In this document: positions 1 to 9,320 of the stretch, piece by piece
How the letters are laid out: each line of letters starts with the position of its first letter
Position numbering within the stretch: position 1 is the stretch's first letter
DNA from: JAENVT01 sp040005915
GTDB lineage: Bacteria; Actinomycetota; Acidimicrobiia; Acidimicrobiales; Ilumatobacteraceae
Direction of reading: 5' to 3'
Assembly: GCA_040005915.1 (NCBI GenBank)
Contig: JBDTYA010000147.1
Coordinates: 1 to 16,615 of the forward strand
Length of the DNA: 16,615 nt
The notes under the pieces: model-generated
Told to the model about the DNA's origin: nothing
The model's database searches: none
The model's input: the letters and a program-made list of their open reading frames with translations, nothing else
Program-made: the position numbers and the translations under genes

Positions 1-2195
<2,195 letters not shown>

Positions 2196-2299
2196 TGGTC
2201 GGGACTGGTCTCCGCTCCCCTTCGATTGTTCCCTCCGTGACTCCTGCTCCCTGGCGGTCGCTCGTCGACCTTCTCCCAACCACCTGAGTCACACCAGCC

Positions 2300-3400
2300 A
2301 TGCGTGATTACTCGGACGACCTGAAGGAGCTGCGCCGCCGCTTGGGCGAGGCGCACGGGTACCTCAAGATCGACTCCAATCGGTCCCGGCTCGTCGAGCT
2401 CGAACAGGAGGTCGCCCGGCCGGACCTGTGGGACGACCAGGACTTCGCCAAGAGGATCAACACCGAGTACGCCAACGTCAAGAACGACATCGATCAGTTC
2501 GATCGGCTGGCGAGCGAACTCGAGGATGCCGAGGTCCTGCACGAACTGGCCCGAGAGGTGGACGACGCGTCGCAGGAGCCCGACCTGGAGGCGTCGATCG
2601 CATCGATCACCAAGCAGCTCAACCAGCTCGACCTGCGCAGCCTGTTCACCGGTGAACACGACGAGGCCGATTGCATCGTGCAGATCAACGCCAAGGATGG
2701 CGGAGTCGACGCCCAGGACTGGGCCGAGATCCTGCTACGGATGTACGGCCGCTGGGCCGAGCGCCGCGGCATCGGGTTCGAGGTCGACGGCATCAGCGAG
2801 GGGGCCGAGGCCGGGATCATGTCGGCAGAGTTCACCCTCACCGGCCGGTACGCGTACGGCCTGATGACATCGGAGCGTGGGACGCACCGACTGGTGCGCA
2901 TCAGCCCGTTCGACAACCAGGGCCGCCGTCAGACCAGCTTCGCCGGCGTGCAGGTGTGGCCGGTGATGGAGGAGCTCGATCTCGAGGTCAACGAGTCGGA
3001 GATCCGCATGGAGGTGTTCCGCGCCAGCGGCGCCGGTGGCCAGCACGTCAACAAGACGTCGTCGGCGGTCCGCCTCATCCACGAGCCGACCGGCTTGATC
3101 GCCTCGTCGCAGGAGGAGCGCAGCCAGCTGCAGAACCGCGAGAAGGCGATGCGCCGGCTGAAGACGATGATCGCCGCAAAGATCGAGGAGGAGCGCGAAG
3201 CCGAGCTCGACAGCATCGCCGGGCAGCAGGCGCAGGTCGGCTGGGGCAGCCAGATCCGCTCGTATGTCGTCCAGCCCTACCAGATGGTGAAAGACCTGCG
3301 TACCGAGGTCGAATCGGGCAACGTCACCGCGGTTCTCGATGGCGATCTCGACGAGTTCATGGAGGGCTACCTGCGGTGGCGACGGCGCGAGGCACAGTGA
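2300..3400 (+). CDS. prfB: Peptide chain release factor 2
   Basis: RF2 recognises UGA and UAA stop codons on the ribosome and triggers peptide release. The 366-residue product has the family's usual length. The stop-codon reading tripeptide SPF is at residues 202-204, which separates RF2 from RF1 (PxT). The catalytic GGQ loop is at 246-248 within ASGAGGQHVNKT. The ATG start at 2300 has no clear Shine-Dalgarno sequence. The programmed +1 frameshift that autoregulates many bacterial prfB genes is absent: at the equivalent place (around residues 19-23, HGYLK) the frame is continuous with no in-frame TGA. The gene itself ends in TGA, a codon read by its own product. It is followed by ftsE after 67 bases, the prfB-ftsE-ftsX order common in actinobacteria. 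Confidence 0.97.
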   Translation: MRDYSDDLKELRRRLGEAHGYLKIDSNRSRLVELEQEVARPDLWDDQDFAKRINTEYANVKNDIDQFDRLASELEDAEVLHELAREVDDASQEPDLEASIASITKQLNQLDLRSLFTGEHDEADCIVQINAKDGGVDAQDWAEILLRMYGRWAERRGIGFEVDGISEGAEAGIMSAEFTLTGRYAYGLMTSERGTHRLVRISPFDNQGRRQTSFAGVQVWPVMEELDLEVNESEIRMEVFRASGAGGQHVNKTSSAVRLIHEPTGLIASSQEERSQLQNREKAMRRLKTMIAAKIEEEREAELDSIAGQQAQVGWGSQIRSYVVQPYQMVKDLRTEVESGNVTAVLDGDLDEFMEGYLRWRRREAQ

Positions 3401-3471
3401 CCGGGTTAGTGTTCCCCGAGCTCCGGGCGGAGTGGCGGGCGCTGCAACAGTTCGTGGAGAAACCCCGATGA
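3397..3471 (+). CDS. Possible 24-residue linking mini-ORF between prfB and ftsE
   Basis: A GTG overlaps the prfB stop (GTGA) and opens a 24-codon frame. Its TGA stop overlaps the ATG of ftsE (ATGA). This geometry would allow translational coupling from prfB through to ftsE. There is no similarity I recognise. A 24-codon open frame is easily found by chance in high-GC DNA, and ftsE has its own GGAGA ribosome-binding site, so coding is far from shown. Confidence 0.15.
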   Translation: MTGLVFPELRAEWRALQQFVEKPR

Positions 3472-4145
3472 TCCGACTCGAGAACGTCACCAAGAGCTAT
3501 TCGACCGAGGTCGTCGCGCTCCGTGATGCCAGTTTCGATGTCGCCAAGGCCGAGTTCGTCTTCCTGGTCGGGCCGTCAGGATCCGGCAAGAGCACACTCC
3601 TGCGGATGATGAACCGCCAGGAGCGCCCCGAGAAGGGCTCGGTGTGGGTCGCCGGCCGGAACATCAACGAGATGTCCGACAGCAAGGTCCCGCACCTGCG
3701 ACGCAACATCGGCAACATCTTCCAGGACTACAAGCTGCTGCCGAACCGCACGGTGCACGAGAACGTCGCATTCGCTCTCGAGGTGATCGGGCGACCGAAG
3801 CACGTCATCCGCCAGCAGGTACCCGCCGTCCTCGATCTCGTCGGCCTATCGGGCAAGCAGGAGCGCTTTCCCCACCAGCTCAGCGGTGGCGAGCAGCAGC
3901 GCGTGTCCATCGCCCGTGCCTTCGTCAATCGCCCGCTGATCCTGCTGGCCGATGAGCCGACGGGCAACCTCGACCCGGCGACCGGTGAGGGCATCATGCG
4001 CTTGCTCGACCGCATCAACAAGACTGGCACGACTGTGGTGATGGCTACCCACGATCAACGGATCGTCAACATGATGCGCAAGCGCGTGATTCAACTGGAC
4101 CGCGGCATCATCGTGCGCGATCAGGCCCGAGGTGTCTACGAATGA
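3468..4145 (+). CDS. ftsE: Cell division ATP-binding protein FtsE
   Basis: FtsE is the cytoplasmic ATPase that pairs with membrane protein FtsX and controls peptidoglycan hydrolases at the septum. The 225-residue product carries a full ABC set: Walker A GPSGSGKST (35-43), Q-loop Gln86 in FQDYKLLPN, signature LSGGEQ (138-143), Walker B ILLADEP with catalytic Glu163, and the switch His195 in ATHD. The ATG at 3468 is chosen because GGAGA sits 7 bases upstream and the family's N-terminus (MIRLENVTKSY) starts there. The frame is open further upstream to 3339, but that part lies inside prfB. The stop overlaps the ftsX start by 4 bases (ATGA), so the two are translationally coupled. Confidence 0.97.
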   Translation: MIRLENVTKSYSTEVVALRDASFDVAKAEFVFLVGPSGSGKSTLLRMMNRQERPEKGSVWVAGRNINEMSDSKVPHLRRNIGNIFQDYKLLPNRTVHENVAFALEVIGRPKHVIRQQVPAVLDLVGLSGKQERFPHQLSGGEQQRVSIARAFVNRPLILLADEPTGNLDPATGEGIMRLLDRINKTGTTVVMATHDQRIVNMMRKRVIQLDRGIIVRDQARGVYE

Positions 4146-5044
4146 TCTCGCGAATTCGTTACACGCTGCGGGAGATGTGGGCAAGCCTCACCCGCAACCT
4201 GACGTTGACCGTCGCCGCGGTGATCACGTCGACGGTGTCGCTGTTCCTGTTCGGTATCACGCTGCTGATCCAGCAGGCCTTCGACAACCAGCTCAGCAAG
4301 TGGACCGGTGGCGTGCAGATGATCGTGTACGTCAAGAACGGTGCGGATGCCGAGGCGGTCGCCACCATCAAAGAAGCGTTGGACAGCCGGCCGGAGATCA
4401 TCAAGAACGTCGAGTACTGCGCGGTCGACTGCTCGTTCAACCAGGCCAAGATCCTCTTCGCCGGTGACCCCGAGTCGCTGAAGTTCCTCTCCGTCGACAA
4501 CATCCCGTCCTACTTCGCCGTCGAGCCGGTCGACAAGGACAAGATCCAGCAGCTGCTCAGCATCCGTGAGTCGTTCACCCGATTACCCGGCGTGTTCGCG
4601 GTCGACTTCCCGTCGGATCAGATCACCGTTCTGGGCAAGCTCAAATCGTTTTTCGGTGTACGCACGTACGTGATGTCGGGCGTGCTGTTGTTCGCCTCGA
4701 TCCTGCTGATCTGGAACACCATACGTACTGCCATGTTCGCCCGCCGTCGTGAAATCGAGGTGATGAAGTTGGTTGGCGCAACCAACTGGTTCATACGACT
4801 TCCCTTCATGCTCGAGGGCCTGCTGCAAGGGCTGGCCGGCGCAGTGCTGGGCAGCGCGCTCCTACTCTTGGGCAATGCCGACTGGACCGCCGGCGTCCGC
4901 AAGTTCCCCAGCAAGGCAGGACTCGGTGGATTTGTCGTCACCGGCGGTTACCCGATCCGGGTCGTGATCTTCATGCTCCTGCTCGGCGCGTTCGTCGGTG
5001 CCGTCGGTTCGGCCACGGCCGCCAGCCGCTTCCTCGACGTCTGA
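4142..5044 (+). CDS. ftsX: Cell division membrane protein FtsX
   Basis: FtsX is the integral membrane partner of FtsE and transmits the ATPase signal to extracytoplasmic cell-wall hydrolase activators. The 300 residues show the expected topology. There is a short cytoplasmic N-terminus, TM1 at about 21-46, an extracytoplasmic domain at about 47-173, then TM2 (174-196), TM3 (222-244) and TM4 (271-295). The conserved cytoplasmic stretch ARRREIEVMKLVGAT (200-214) follows TM2. The extracytoplasmic domain has two cysteines four residues apart (93 and 97), which could form a disulfide. The start overlaps the ftsE stop. A large hairpin lies just after the stop. smpB, which often comes next in actinobacteria, is not here. 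Confidence 0.96.
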   Translation: MISRIRYTLREMWASLTRNLTLTVAAVITSTVSLFLFGITLLIQQAFDNQLSKWTGGVQMIVYVKNGADAEAVATIKEALDSRPEIIKNVEYCAVDCSFNQAKILFAGDPESLKFLSVDNIPSYFAVEPVDKDKIQQLLSIRESFTRLPGVFAVDFPSDQITVLGKLKSFFGVRTYVMSGVLLFASILLIWNTIRTAMFARRREIEVMKLVGATNWFIRLPFMLEGLLQGLAGAVLGSALLLLGNADWTAGVRKFPSKAGLGGFVVTGGYPIRVVIFMLLLGAFVGAVGSATAASRFLDV

Positions 5045-5051
5045 GGTCCGT

Positions 5052-5089
5052 GCGATGAGAGGTGAGCCGCTCGGCTGATCTCTCATCGC
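5052..5089 (+). terminator. Large hairpin after ftsX
   Basis: A perfect 10-bp inverted repeat (GCGATGAGAG at 5052-5061 with CTCTCATCGC at 5080-5089) encloses a second short stem (AGCCG with CGGCT). It starts 7 bases after the ftsX stop. There is no run of T after it, so intrinsic termination is plausible but not certain. It could instead be an operator for the next gene, whose start is 28 bases downstream. Confidence 0.5.
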
Positions 5090-5104
5090 CCGAGGTGGTG
5101 ACAT

Positions 5105-5110
5105 TAGGTT
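5105..5110 (+). promoter_or_regulatory. Candidate -10 box (TAGGTT) for the 5118 gene
   Basis: TAGGTT fits the TAnnnT -10 pattern and lies 7 bases before the ATG at 5118. This would start the transcript at or next to the start codon (leaderless). The same geometry is seen at 8507, 15186 and 15242. Confidence 0.4.
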
Positions 5111-5117
5111 CGGGCGG

Positions 5118-5978
5118 ATGGAGTATTCGCAGATCTTGTACGAGGTCGACGCCCACATCGCCACCATCACGCTGAACCGGCCGGAGAAGCTCAACGCGTT
5201 CACGACGAGGATGATGCGCGAGCTGCTCGACGCGTTCGACCGTGTCGACGCCGACGACGACGTGCGCGTCGTGATCGTCACCGGGGCCGGCCGGGCGTTC
5301 TGTGCCGGGGCGGATCTCAGCGCAGGCGGCTCGACGTTCGCCGAGGGCGGAAGTCACGAGCGGACCGACGTCGGAGTGCCGCGTGACGGAGGTGGGATGG
5401 TGTCGCTGCGGATATTCGAGTGCAACAAGCCGGTGATCGCGGCCATCAACGGGCCCGCAGTGGGCGTCGGCATCACCATGGCTCTGCCGATGGACATCCG
5501 CCTGGCAAGCACCACCGCCAAGATCGGCTTCGTCTTCGCCCGTCGCGGCATCGTGCCCGAAGCGTGCTCGTCGTGGTTCCTGCCTCGCCTCGTCGGCATC
5601 AGCCAGGCCATCGAGTGGTGCTTCACGGGGCGGGTGTTCACCGCCGACGAGGCGCTGGCCGGCCGTTTGGTCAGGAGCGTGCACGAATCCGACCAGCTGA
5701 TGCCCGCAGCGCGATCGCTGGCGGCCGAGATCGTCGACAACACGTCGCCGGTCAGCGTGGCGCTGACACGGCGGATGCTGTGGAGCATGTTGACAGCCGA
5801 TCATCCGATGGAGGCCCACCGAGTCGACTCGCGGGCGATCCTGGAACGTGGACGCAGCGCCGATGCGACCGAGGGCGTCGAAAGCTTCCTGGCCAAGCGT
5901 CCTGCGGTGTTCACCGATCGCGTCAGCGACGGGCTCCCCGATGTGTTTCCGGAGCCGCTGACACGAAAGTTCTCGTAA
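5118..5978 (+). CDS. Crotonase-family enoyl-CoA hydratase/isomerase, isomerase-like
   Basis: This 286-residue cytoplasmic protein belongs to the crotonase superfamily, which acts on acyl-CoA thioesters. The CoA-binding and oxyanion-hole segments are present: TLNRPEKLNAF (18-28), GRAFCAGADL (58-67) and NGPAVGVG (111-118). By hand alignment with rat crotonase, the two catalytic glutamates are replaced (Thr120 at the Glu144 site, Phe140 at the Glu164 site). A glutamate is present instead at 148 in VPEACSSWFLPRL. It matches the position of the catalytic Glu in the PEGCSS motif of ECI2-type delta3,delta2-enoyl-CoA isomerases, so an isomerase is more likely than a hydratase. The substrate is unknown. 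The gene stands alone after the ftsX hairpin and has a leaderless-type promoter. Confidence 0.85.
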   Translation: MEYSQILYEVDAHIATITLNRPEKLNAFTTRMMRELLDAFDRVDADDDVRVVIVTGAGRAFCAGADLSAGGSTFAEGGSHERTDVGVPRDGGGMVSLRIFECNKPVIAAINGPAVGVGITMALPMDIRLASTTAKIGFVFARRGIVPEACSSWFLPRLVGISQAIEWCFTGRVFTADEALAGRLVRSVHESDQLMPAARSLAAEIVDNTSPVSVALTRRMLWSMLTADHPMEAHRVDSRAILERGRSADATEGVESFLAKRPAVFTDRVSDGLPDVFPEPLTRKFS

Positions 5979-5990
5979 AGCCGAACGCTG

Positions 5991-6023
5991 TACGTGCCGA
6001 TGTGACAAGTGCGACGGTACGTA
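5991..6023 (+). terminator. Inverted repeat downstream of the 5118 crotonase
   Basis: TACGTGCCG (5991-5999) and CGGTACGTA (6015-6023) can pair over 9 positions with one G-U wobble around a 15-base loop. The repeat starts 13 bases after the crotonase stop. No T tract follows. It could be a terminator, or an operator for the small gene at 6086. Confidence 0.35.
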
Positions 6024-6085
6024 GTTGGAACACCACCGACTCGTACATGTTGTGACGGGCAACTCGGAAAAGGACGGGAAATACG

Positions 6086-6280
6086 ATGAACTCAACAACG
6101 ATGCGGCTTCGTGGCGGCGATGTGATCGAGCTGGAGATCGATGGCGACATCGTTTCGGCTCTGGTTCTTCTGGCCAACAGCGAAACGGTGATCTTCGATC
6201 TCTGCGACGGCACCATGCCGTGTGTAGCTCGTCAGGAAGACCTCGCCAACGTGCGGGTCTTCGACGGCCTCGCAGCCTGA
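6086..6280 (+). CDS. Small protein of unknown function, 64 residues
   Basis: I do not recognise this protein. It is soluble by appearance, acidic, with no signal peptide or membrane segment. It has alternating hydrophobic and polar residues suggestive of a small beta-rich fold (VIELEIDGDIVSALVLLANSE region, about residues 13-33). Two cysteines are at 40 and 46. The ATG at 6086 is supported by a purine-rich AAAAGGACGGG (6068-6078) at suitable spacing. It lies between a crotonase and a truncated haemoglobin gene on the same strand, with a 36-base gap before the latter. Codon composition resembles its neighbours, which favours a real gene, but no function is offered. Confidence 0.6.
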   Translation: MNSTTMRLRGGDVIELEIDGDIVSALVLLANSETVIFDLCDGTMPCVARQEDLANVRVFDGLAA

Positions 6281-6316
6281 TCTCGGATCTCTGAACACCG
6301 ATAGCCTCGGCGGTCG

Positions 6317-6748
6317 ATGACCGACGCAGCCGACGCCACGGTGACTTTGTACGACGCGGTCGGCGGAATGCCGTTCTTCGAGCGGTTGGTCGATGCGTTC
6401 TACACAGGGGTGGCGAGCGACGACGTTCTGTTGCCGCTCTACCCCGAGGCGCCGGATCTGCGCGGCGCTCGCCACCGCCTGACCCTGTTCCTCGCCCAGT
6501 ACTGGGGAGGACCGACCACCTACAACGACGAGCGCGGCCATCCGCGGTTGCGAATGCGCCACATGCCCTTCACGGTGGGCCCCTTGCAACGCGATCGTTG
6601 GCTGGCCCACATGGGCGCCGCCGTCGCCGGGTGTGCTCCGACGCCGGACATCGCCGAACGGTTGATGGCCTACTTCGTGCCATCGGCCGAGCACATGCGC
6701 AACGACACCGGTCTGCCCATCTCGTCGCCCGCTCAGCGACCGGTGTGA
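6317..6748 (+). CDS. glbO: Group II truncated haemoglobin (GlbO-type)
   Basis: This is a 143-residue haem protein of the 2-on-2 globin fold, related to mycobacterial trHbO, which binds O2 and is linked to respiration and nitrosative or oxidative stress. Diagnostic residues are visible: Tyr29 (B10), Tyr42 (CD1, in YPE), the QYWGGPTTYNDERGHPRLRM segment (61-80), proximal His82 (F8) and Trp95 (G8, in RDRWLAHM). The match to group II is clear. A TAGCCT sequence at 6302-6307 lies 9 bases before the ATG and could be a -10 box for a nearly leaderless transcript, though it is weaker than others here. The 3' end overlaps the convergent RNA methyltransferase gene by 16 bases. Confidence 0.94.
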   Translation: MTDAADATVTLYDAVGGMPFFERLVDAFYTGVASDDVLLPLYPEAPDLRGARHRLTLFLAQYWGGPTTYNDERGHPRLRMRHMPFTVGPLQRDRWLAHMGAAVAGCAPTPDIAERLMAYFVPSAEHMRNDTGLPISSPAQRPV

Positions 6749-7542
6749 CGCGGGCCGAGCGTGTAACAGGCCACAGCGCTGGCCGCCGCAGCGTTGAGCG
6801 AATCGATGCCGTCGGCCATAGGGATCCGCACCCGGTGGGTGCTCGCCGCAAGCGTCTCCGCCGACAGGCCCGATCGTTCGGAGCCGATGACGATGCACAT
6901 CCTGCTGGCGGTCGCAATCGAGGCGATGTCGTCGGCGTGTGGTGACGGCGTGAGTGCACACACGGTGAATCCGTGATCGCGCAGATTGCGCAGATCGTCG
7001 GCCAGCAGCGCAGTGCGTGCCGACGGGAAGGCGATGGCCTGACCCATCGAGACGCGTAGCGAGCGGCGGGACAATGGGTCCGCGCTGGTGGCGTCGAAGA
7101 TCATCCCATCCCACGCGAGGGCCACGGCGTTGCGCACGATGGAGCCGACGTTGATCGGGTTGTCGACCGCTTCGACGGCCACCAGCCGCGTCGCCTGATG
7201 CATGAGGTCTGCGGCGGAGGGTCGCGCCGGTCTGGCGAAGATGGCGACGATGTCGTGCGGGACGCCGAGTTGGGTGGCCATCGTCCGCACGGATTCGCCG
7301 CCGCCGTAGACGGGCACCTCGTCGGGGATCCGAATGGTGACGAGCGGCGGGCGGTCGGCGTCGACCAGGACTGCGACGGCGATGCAGCCGGCGTCGAGGG
7401 CGCGTTCGACGACGAGGTCGCCCTCCGCCATGAACAGGCCGTCGCCGTCGTCGCTGCGGCGTTGTCGCCTGCTGGCGAGGCCGCGCTCATTGCGCCGGAA
7501 GACGGCCAACCGCGGATCATCGGCATCGTCGATGAGGATCAC
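6733..7542 (-). CDS. SpoU/TrmH-family RNA 2'-O-ribose methyltransferase
   Basis: This 269-residue SAM-dependent SPOUT enzyme is expected to methylate a ribose 2'-OH in tRNA or 23S rRNA. The three family motifs are present: motif 1 VDNPINVGSIVRNA (126-139, with the conserved Arg137), motif 2 IVIGSERSGLS (about 217-227, Glu222) and motif 3 RIPMADGIDSLNAAAA (239-254, Asn250). The N-terminal 110 residues resemble the RNA substrate-binding domain found ahead of the knot domain. The start is a GTG at 7542, as no ATG gives the full N-terminus. It lies 23 bases after menB on the same strand, so co-transcription is likely. It overlaps the convergent haemoglobin gene at its end. The exact target nucleotide cannot be read from sequence. 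Confidence 0.9.
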   Translation of the reverse strand: MILIDDADDPRLAVFRRNERGLASRRQRRSDDGDGLFMAEGDLVVERALDAGCIAVAVLVDADRPPLVTIRIPDEVPVYGGGESVRTMATQLGVPHDIVAIFARPARPSAADLMHQATRLVAVEAVDNPINVGSIVRNAVALAWDGMIFDATSADPLSRRSLRVSMGQAIAFPSARTALLADDLRNLRDHGFTVCALTPSPHADDIASIATASRMCIVIGSERSGLSAETLAASTHRVRIPMADGIDSLNAAAASAVACYTLGPRHTGR

Positions 7543-7565
7543 GTCAGCTGTGCCCCGCTGTCACG

Positions 7566-8474
7566 TCAGAAGTGCCACGAGAACGCGCTCCAGTCGGGAT
7601 CGCGCTTCTCGAGAAAGGCCGAACGGCCCTCGTCCGCCTCGTCGGTCGCGTATGCCAGCCGTGTTGCTTCGCCGGCGAACACCTGCTGACCTACCAGCCC
7701 GTCGTCGATCATGTTGAACGCGAACTTGAGCATCCGCTGCGCGGTGGGACTCTTGCTGTTGATCTCCTTGGCCCACTGCAGAGCCGTCGACTCCAGCTCG
7801 GCGTGAGGCACGACGGCGTTGACCATGCCCATGCGGTGGGCGGCACCTGCCGAATACTCGCGCCCGAGGAAGAAGATCTCGCGGGAGAACTTCTGGCCGA
7901 CCTGCCGCGCCAGGTACGCGCTGCCGAACCCGCCATCGAAGCTGGCGACGTCGGCGTCGGTCTGCTTGAACTTCGCGTGCTCGGCACTGGCCAGGGTGAG
8001 GTCGCACACGACGTGCAAGCTGTGCCCGCCGCCTGCTGCCCAACCTGGTACGACACAGACCACGACCTTCGGCATGAAGCGGATGAGCCGTTGCACCTCG
8101 AGGATGTGCAGGCGGCCGGCGCGACCGGGCTCGATCGACTCCCGTCCCTCGTCGGTCGCATATTTGTAGCCGTCGCGGCCGCGGATCCGCTGGTCGCCGC
8201 CACTGCAGAACGCCCAGCCACCGTCCTTCGGCGAGGGGCCGTTGCCCGTCAGCAACACACAGCCGACGTCGCTCGACATGCGGGCGTGGTCCAGCGCCGT
8301 GTACAGCTGGTCGACCGTCCGCGGCCTGAACGCGTTGCGCACCTCGGGTCGGTTGAAGGCGATTCGGACCGTGCCATGCTCGACGGCGCGGTGGTAGGTG
8401 ATGTCGTCGAACTCGAAGCCCGGCACCTCTCGCCACGCTGCCTGATCGAAGAGATCGGAGACCATGGACCCCAT
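7566..8474 (-). CDS. menB: 1,4-dihydroxy-2-naphthoyl-CoA synthase
   Basis: MenB is the crotonase-fold enzyme that closes the second ring of the naphthoquinone, turning o-succinylbenzoyl-CoA into 1,4-dihydroxy-2-naphthoyl-CoA in menaquinone synthesis. The 302-residue product is strikingly like the mycobacterial enzyme (NRPEVRNAFRP, GPSPKDGGWAFCSGGDQRIR, CDLTLAS, DGLVGQQVFAGEATRLAY). By alignment with M. tuberculosis MenB from memory, Asp173, Ser178 and Tyr275 match catalytic residues Asp185, Ser190 and Tyr287. That makes it the aspartate-containing, bicarbonate-independent type. The start may be the ATG at 8474 or the second ATG three codons later (8465). No other men gene is in the window. 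It is divergent from cofE with 32 bases between the starts. Confidence 0.96.
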   Translation of the reverse strand: MGSMVSDLFDQAAWREVPGFEFDDITYHRAVEHGTVRIAFNRPEVRNAFRPRTVDQLYTALDHARMSSDVGCVLLTGNGPSPKDGGWAFCSGGDQRIRGRDGYKYATDEGRESIEPGRAGRLHILEVQRLIRFMPKVVVCVVPGWAAGGGHSLHVVCDLTLASAEHAKFKQTDADVASFDGGFGSAYLARQVGQKFSREIFFLGREYSAGAAHRMGMVNAVVPHAELESTALQWAKEINSKSPTAQRMLKFAFNMIDDGLVGQQVFAGEATRLAYATDEADEGRSAFLEKRDPDWSAFSWHF

Positions 8475-8494
8475 TGTGCTGCATCGGGCGCTGC

Positions 8495-8500
8495 TACGTT
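8495..8500 (+). promoter_or_regulatory. Candidate -10 box (TACGTT) for cofE
   Basis: TACGTT lies exactly 6 bases before the ATG at 8507, which predicts a leaderless mRNA. No Shine-Dalgarno sequence is present. A weak -35-like TTGTGC is at 8474-8479. The box lies in the 32-base gap between the divergent menB and cofE starts. Confidence 0.5.
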
Positions 8501-8506
8501 CAGCCG

Positions 8507-9259
8507 ATGAGCGGCGTGCAGATCTTCGGCGTCCCGGGGATACCCGAGATCGCCCCGGGCACCGACCTGGCGACGGTCATCGTCGATGCGGCAACAGCGT
8601 CGGGTACCGCCCTTGTGGACGGCGACATCGTGGTCGTCACGTCGAAGATCGTGTCGAAATCGGAAGGTCGAATCGTCGAGTTGGCCGATGTCGTGCCCTC
8701 GCAGTTCGCCGTCGAATGGTCCGCGCAATGGGACAAGGACCCGGCGGTGACCGAGGTGGTGCTGCGCGAGGCGAAACGCATCGTGCGCCAGGTGGGCCCG
8801 GTGTTGATCACCGAGACGCAGCACGGTTTCGTGTGTGCGAACAGTGGGGTAGATCAGTCGTCGAGCGGTGCCCACGGGCGCCTGGTGGTGCTTCCCGCCG
8901 ACCCCGACGCCTCGGCCCGGCGCATACGCGCCGGACTCACGGCACGGGGTATCGACGCCGTGGTCATCGTCTCCGACACGTTCGGCCGGGCCTGGCGCGA
9001 GGGACAGACCGACATCGCCATCGGGATCGCCGGCATGCAACCAATACACAGCTACGTCGGCCAGTTCGATCCGCATGGCCACGAGTTCAAGGTGCAGGCC
9101 GTCTGCCTCGCCGACGAGTTGGCGGGCGCAGCCGAACTCGTCAAGGGCAACATCTCACGCATGCCCGTGGGTGTCATCCGCGGTGTCGCGTGGGATCCCG
9201 ATGACACAGCGACGATCGCCCCAGTGCTCCGCGACCAGAGCCGCGACCTGTTCAGGTAG
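8507..9259 (+). CDS. cofE: Coenzyme F420-0:L-glutamate ligase, stand-alone CofE
   Basis: CofE adds L-glutamate residues to F420-0 using GTP, producing the polyglutamylated deazaflavin cofactor F420. The 250-residue protein matches the CofE domain: GVPGIPEIAPGTDL near the N-terminus, LVDGDIVVVTSKIVSKSEG (37-54), HGFVCANSGVD (106-116) and SDTFGRAWREGQTDIAIG (156-173). In mycobacteria this domain is the N-terminal half of FbiB, fused to a nitroreductase-like dehydro-F420 reductase domain. That second domain is absent here, so reduction must be done elsewhere. The ATG at 8507 is preferred over an upstream in-frame TTG (8474) because a TACGTT box lies 6 bases before it and the family's N-terminus starts there. 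cofC and cofD/fbiA are not in the window. Confidence 0.95.
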   Translation: MSGVQIFGVPGIPEIAPGTDLATVIVDAATASGTALVDGDIVVVTSKIVSKSEGRIVELADVVPSQFAVEWSAQWDKDPAVTEVVLREAKRIVRQVGPVLITETQHGFVCANSGVDQSSSGAHGRLVVLPADPDASARRIRAGLTARGIDAVVIVSDTFGRAWREGQTDIAIGIAGMQPIHSYVGQFDPHGHEFKVQAVCLADELAGAAELVKGNISRMPVGVIRGVAWDPDDTATIAPVLRDQSRDLFR

Positions 9260-9266
9260 CGGCATG

Positions 9267-9290
9267 TCCGTCCGATCGCGTGGACGCGGA
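9267..9290. terminator. Weak hairpin between convergent cofE and psuG
   Basis: CGTCC (9269-9273) pairs with GGACG (9282-9286) around an 8-base loop, and pairing can continue past a one-base bulge. It lies in the 61-base gap between two converging genes, where a bidirectional terminator would be expected. There is no T tract. Confidence 0.25.
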
Positions 9291-9320
9291 GGCGATGTCG
9301 ATCCGGCTGCACCACCGAAG

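Noticed and set aside
2340..2380. Programmed frameshift site in prfB
   Set aside because: No in-frame TGA and no internal Shine-Dalgarno before a CTT-TGA type site; the frame is continuous.
4971..6098. 375-residue minus-strand open frame
   Set aside because: It is antisense to ftsX and the 5118 crotonase, with a His/Arg-rich shadow composition.
8474..8506. Alternative TTG start for cofE
   Set aside because: It would place the -10-like TACGTT inside the coding sequence and adds residues not typical of CofE.
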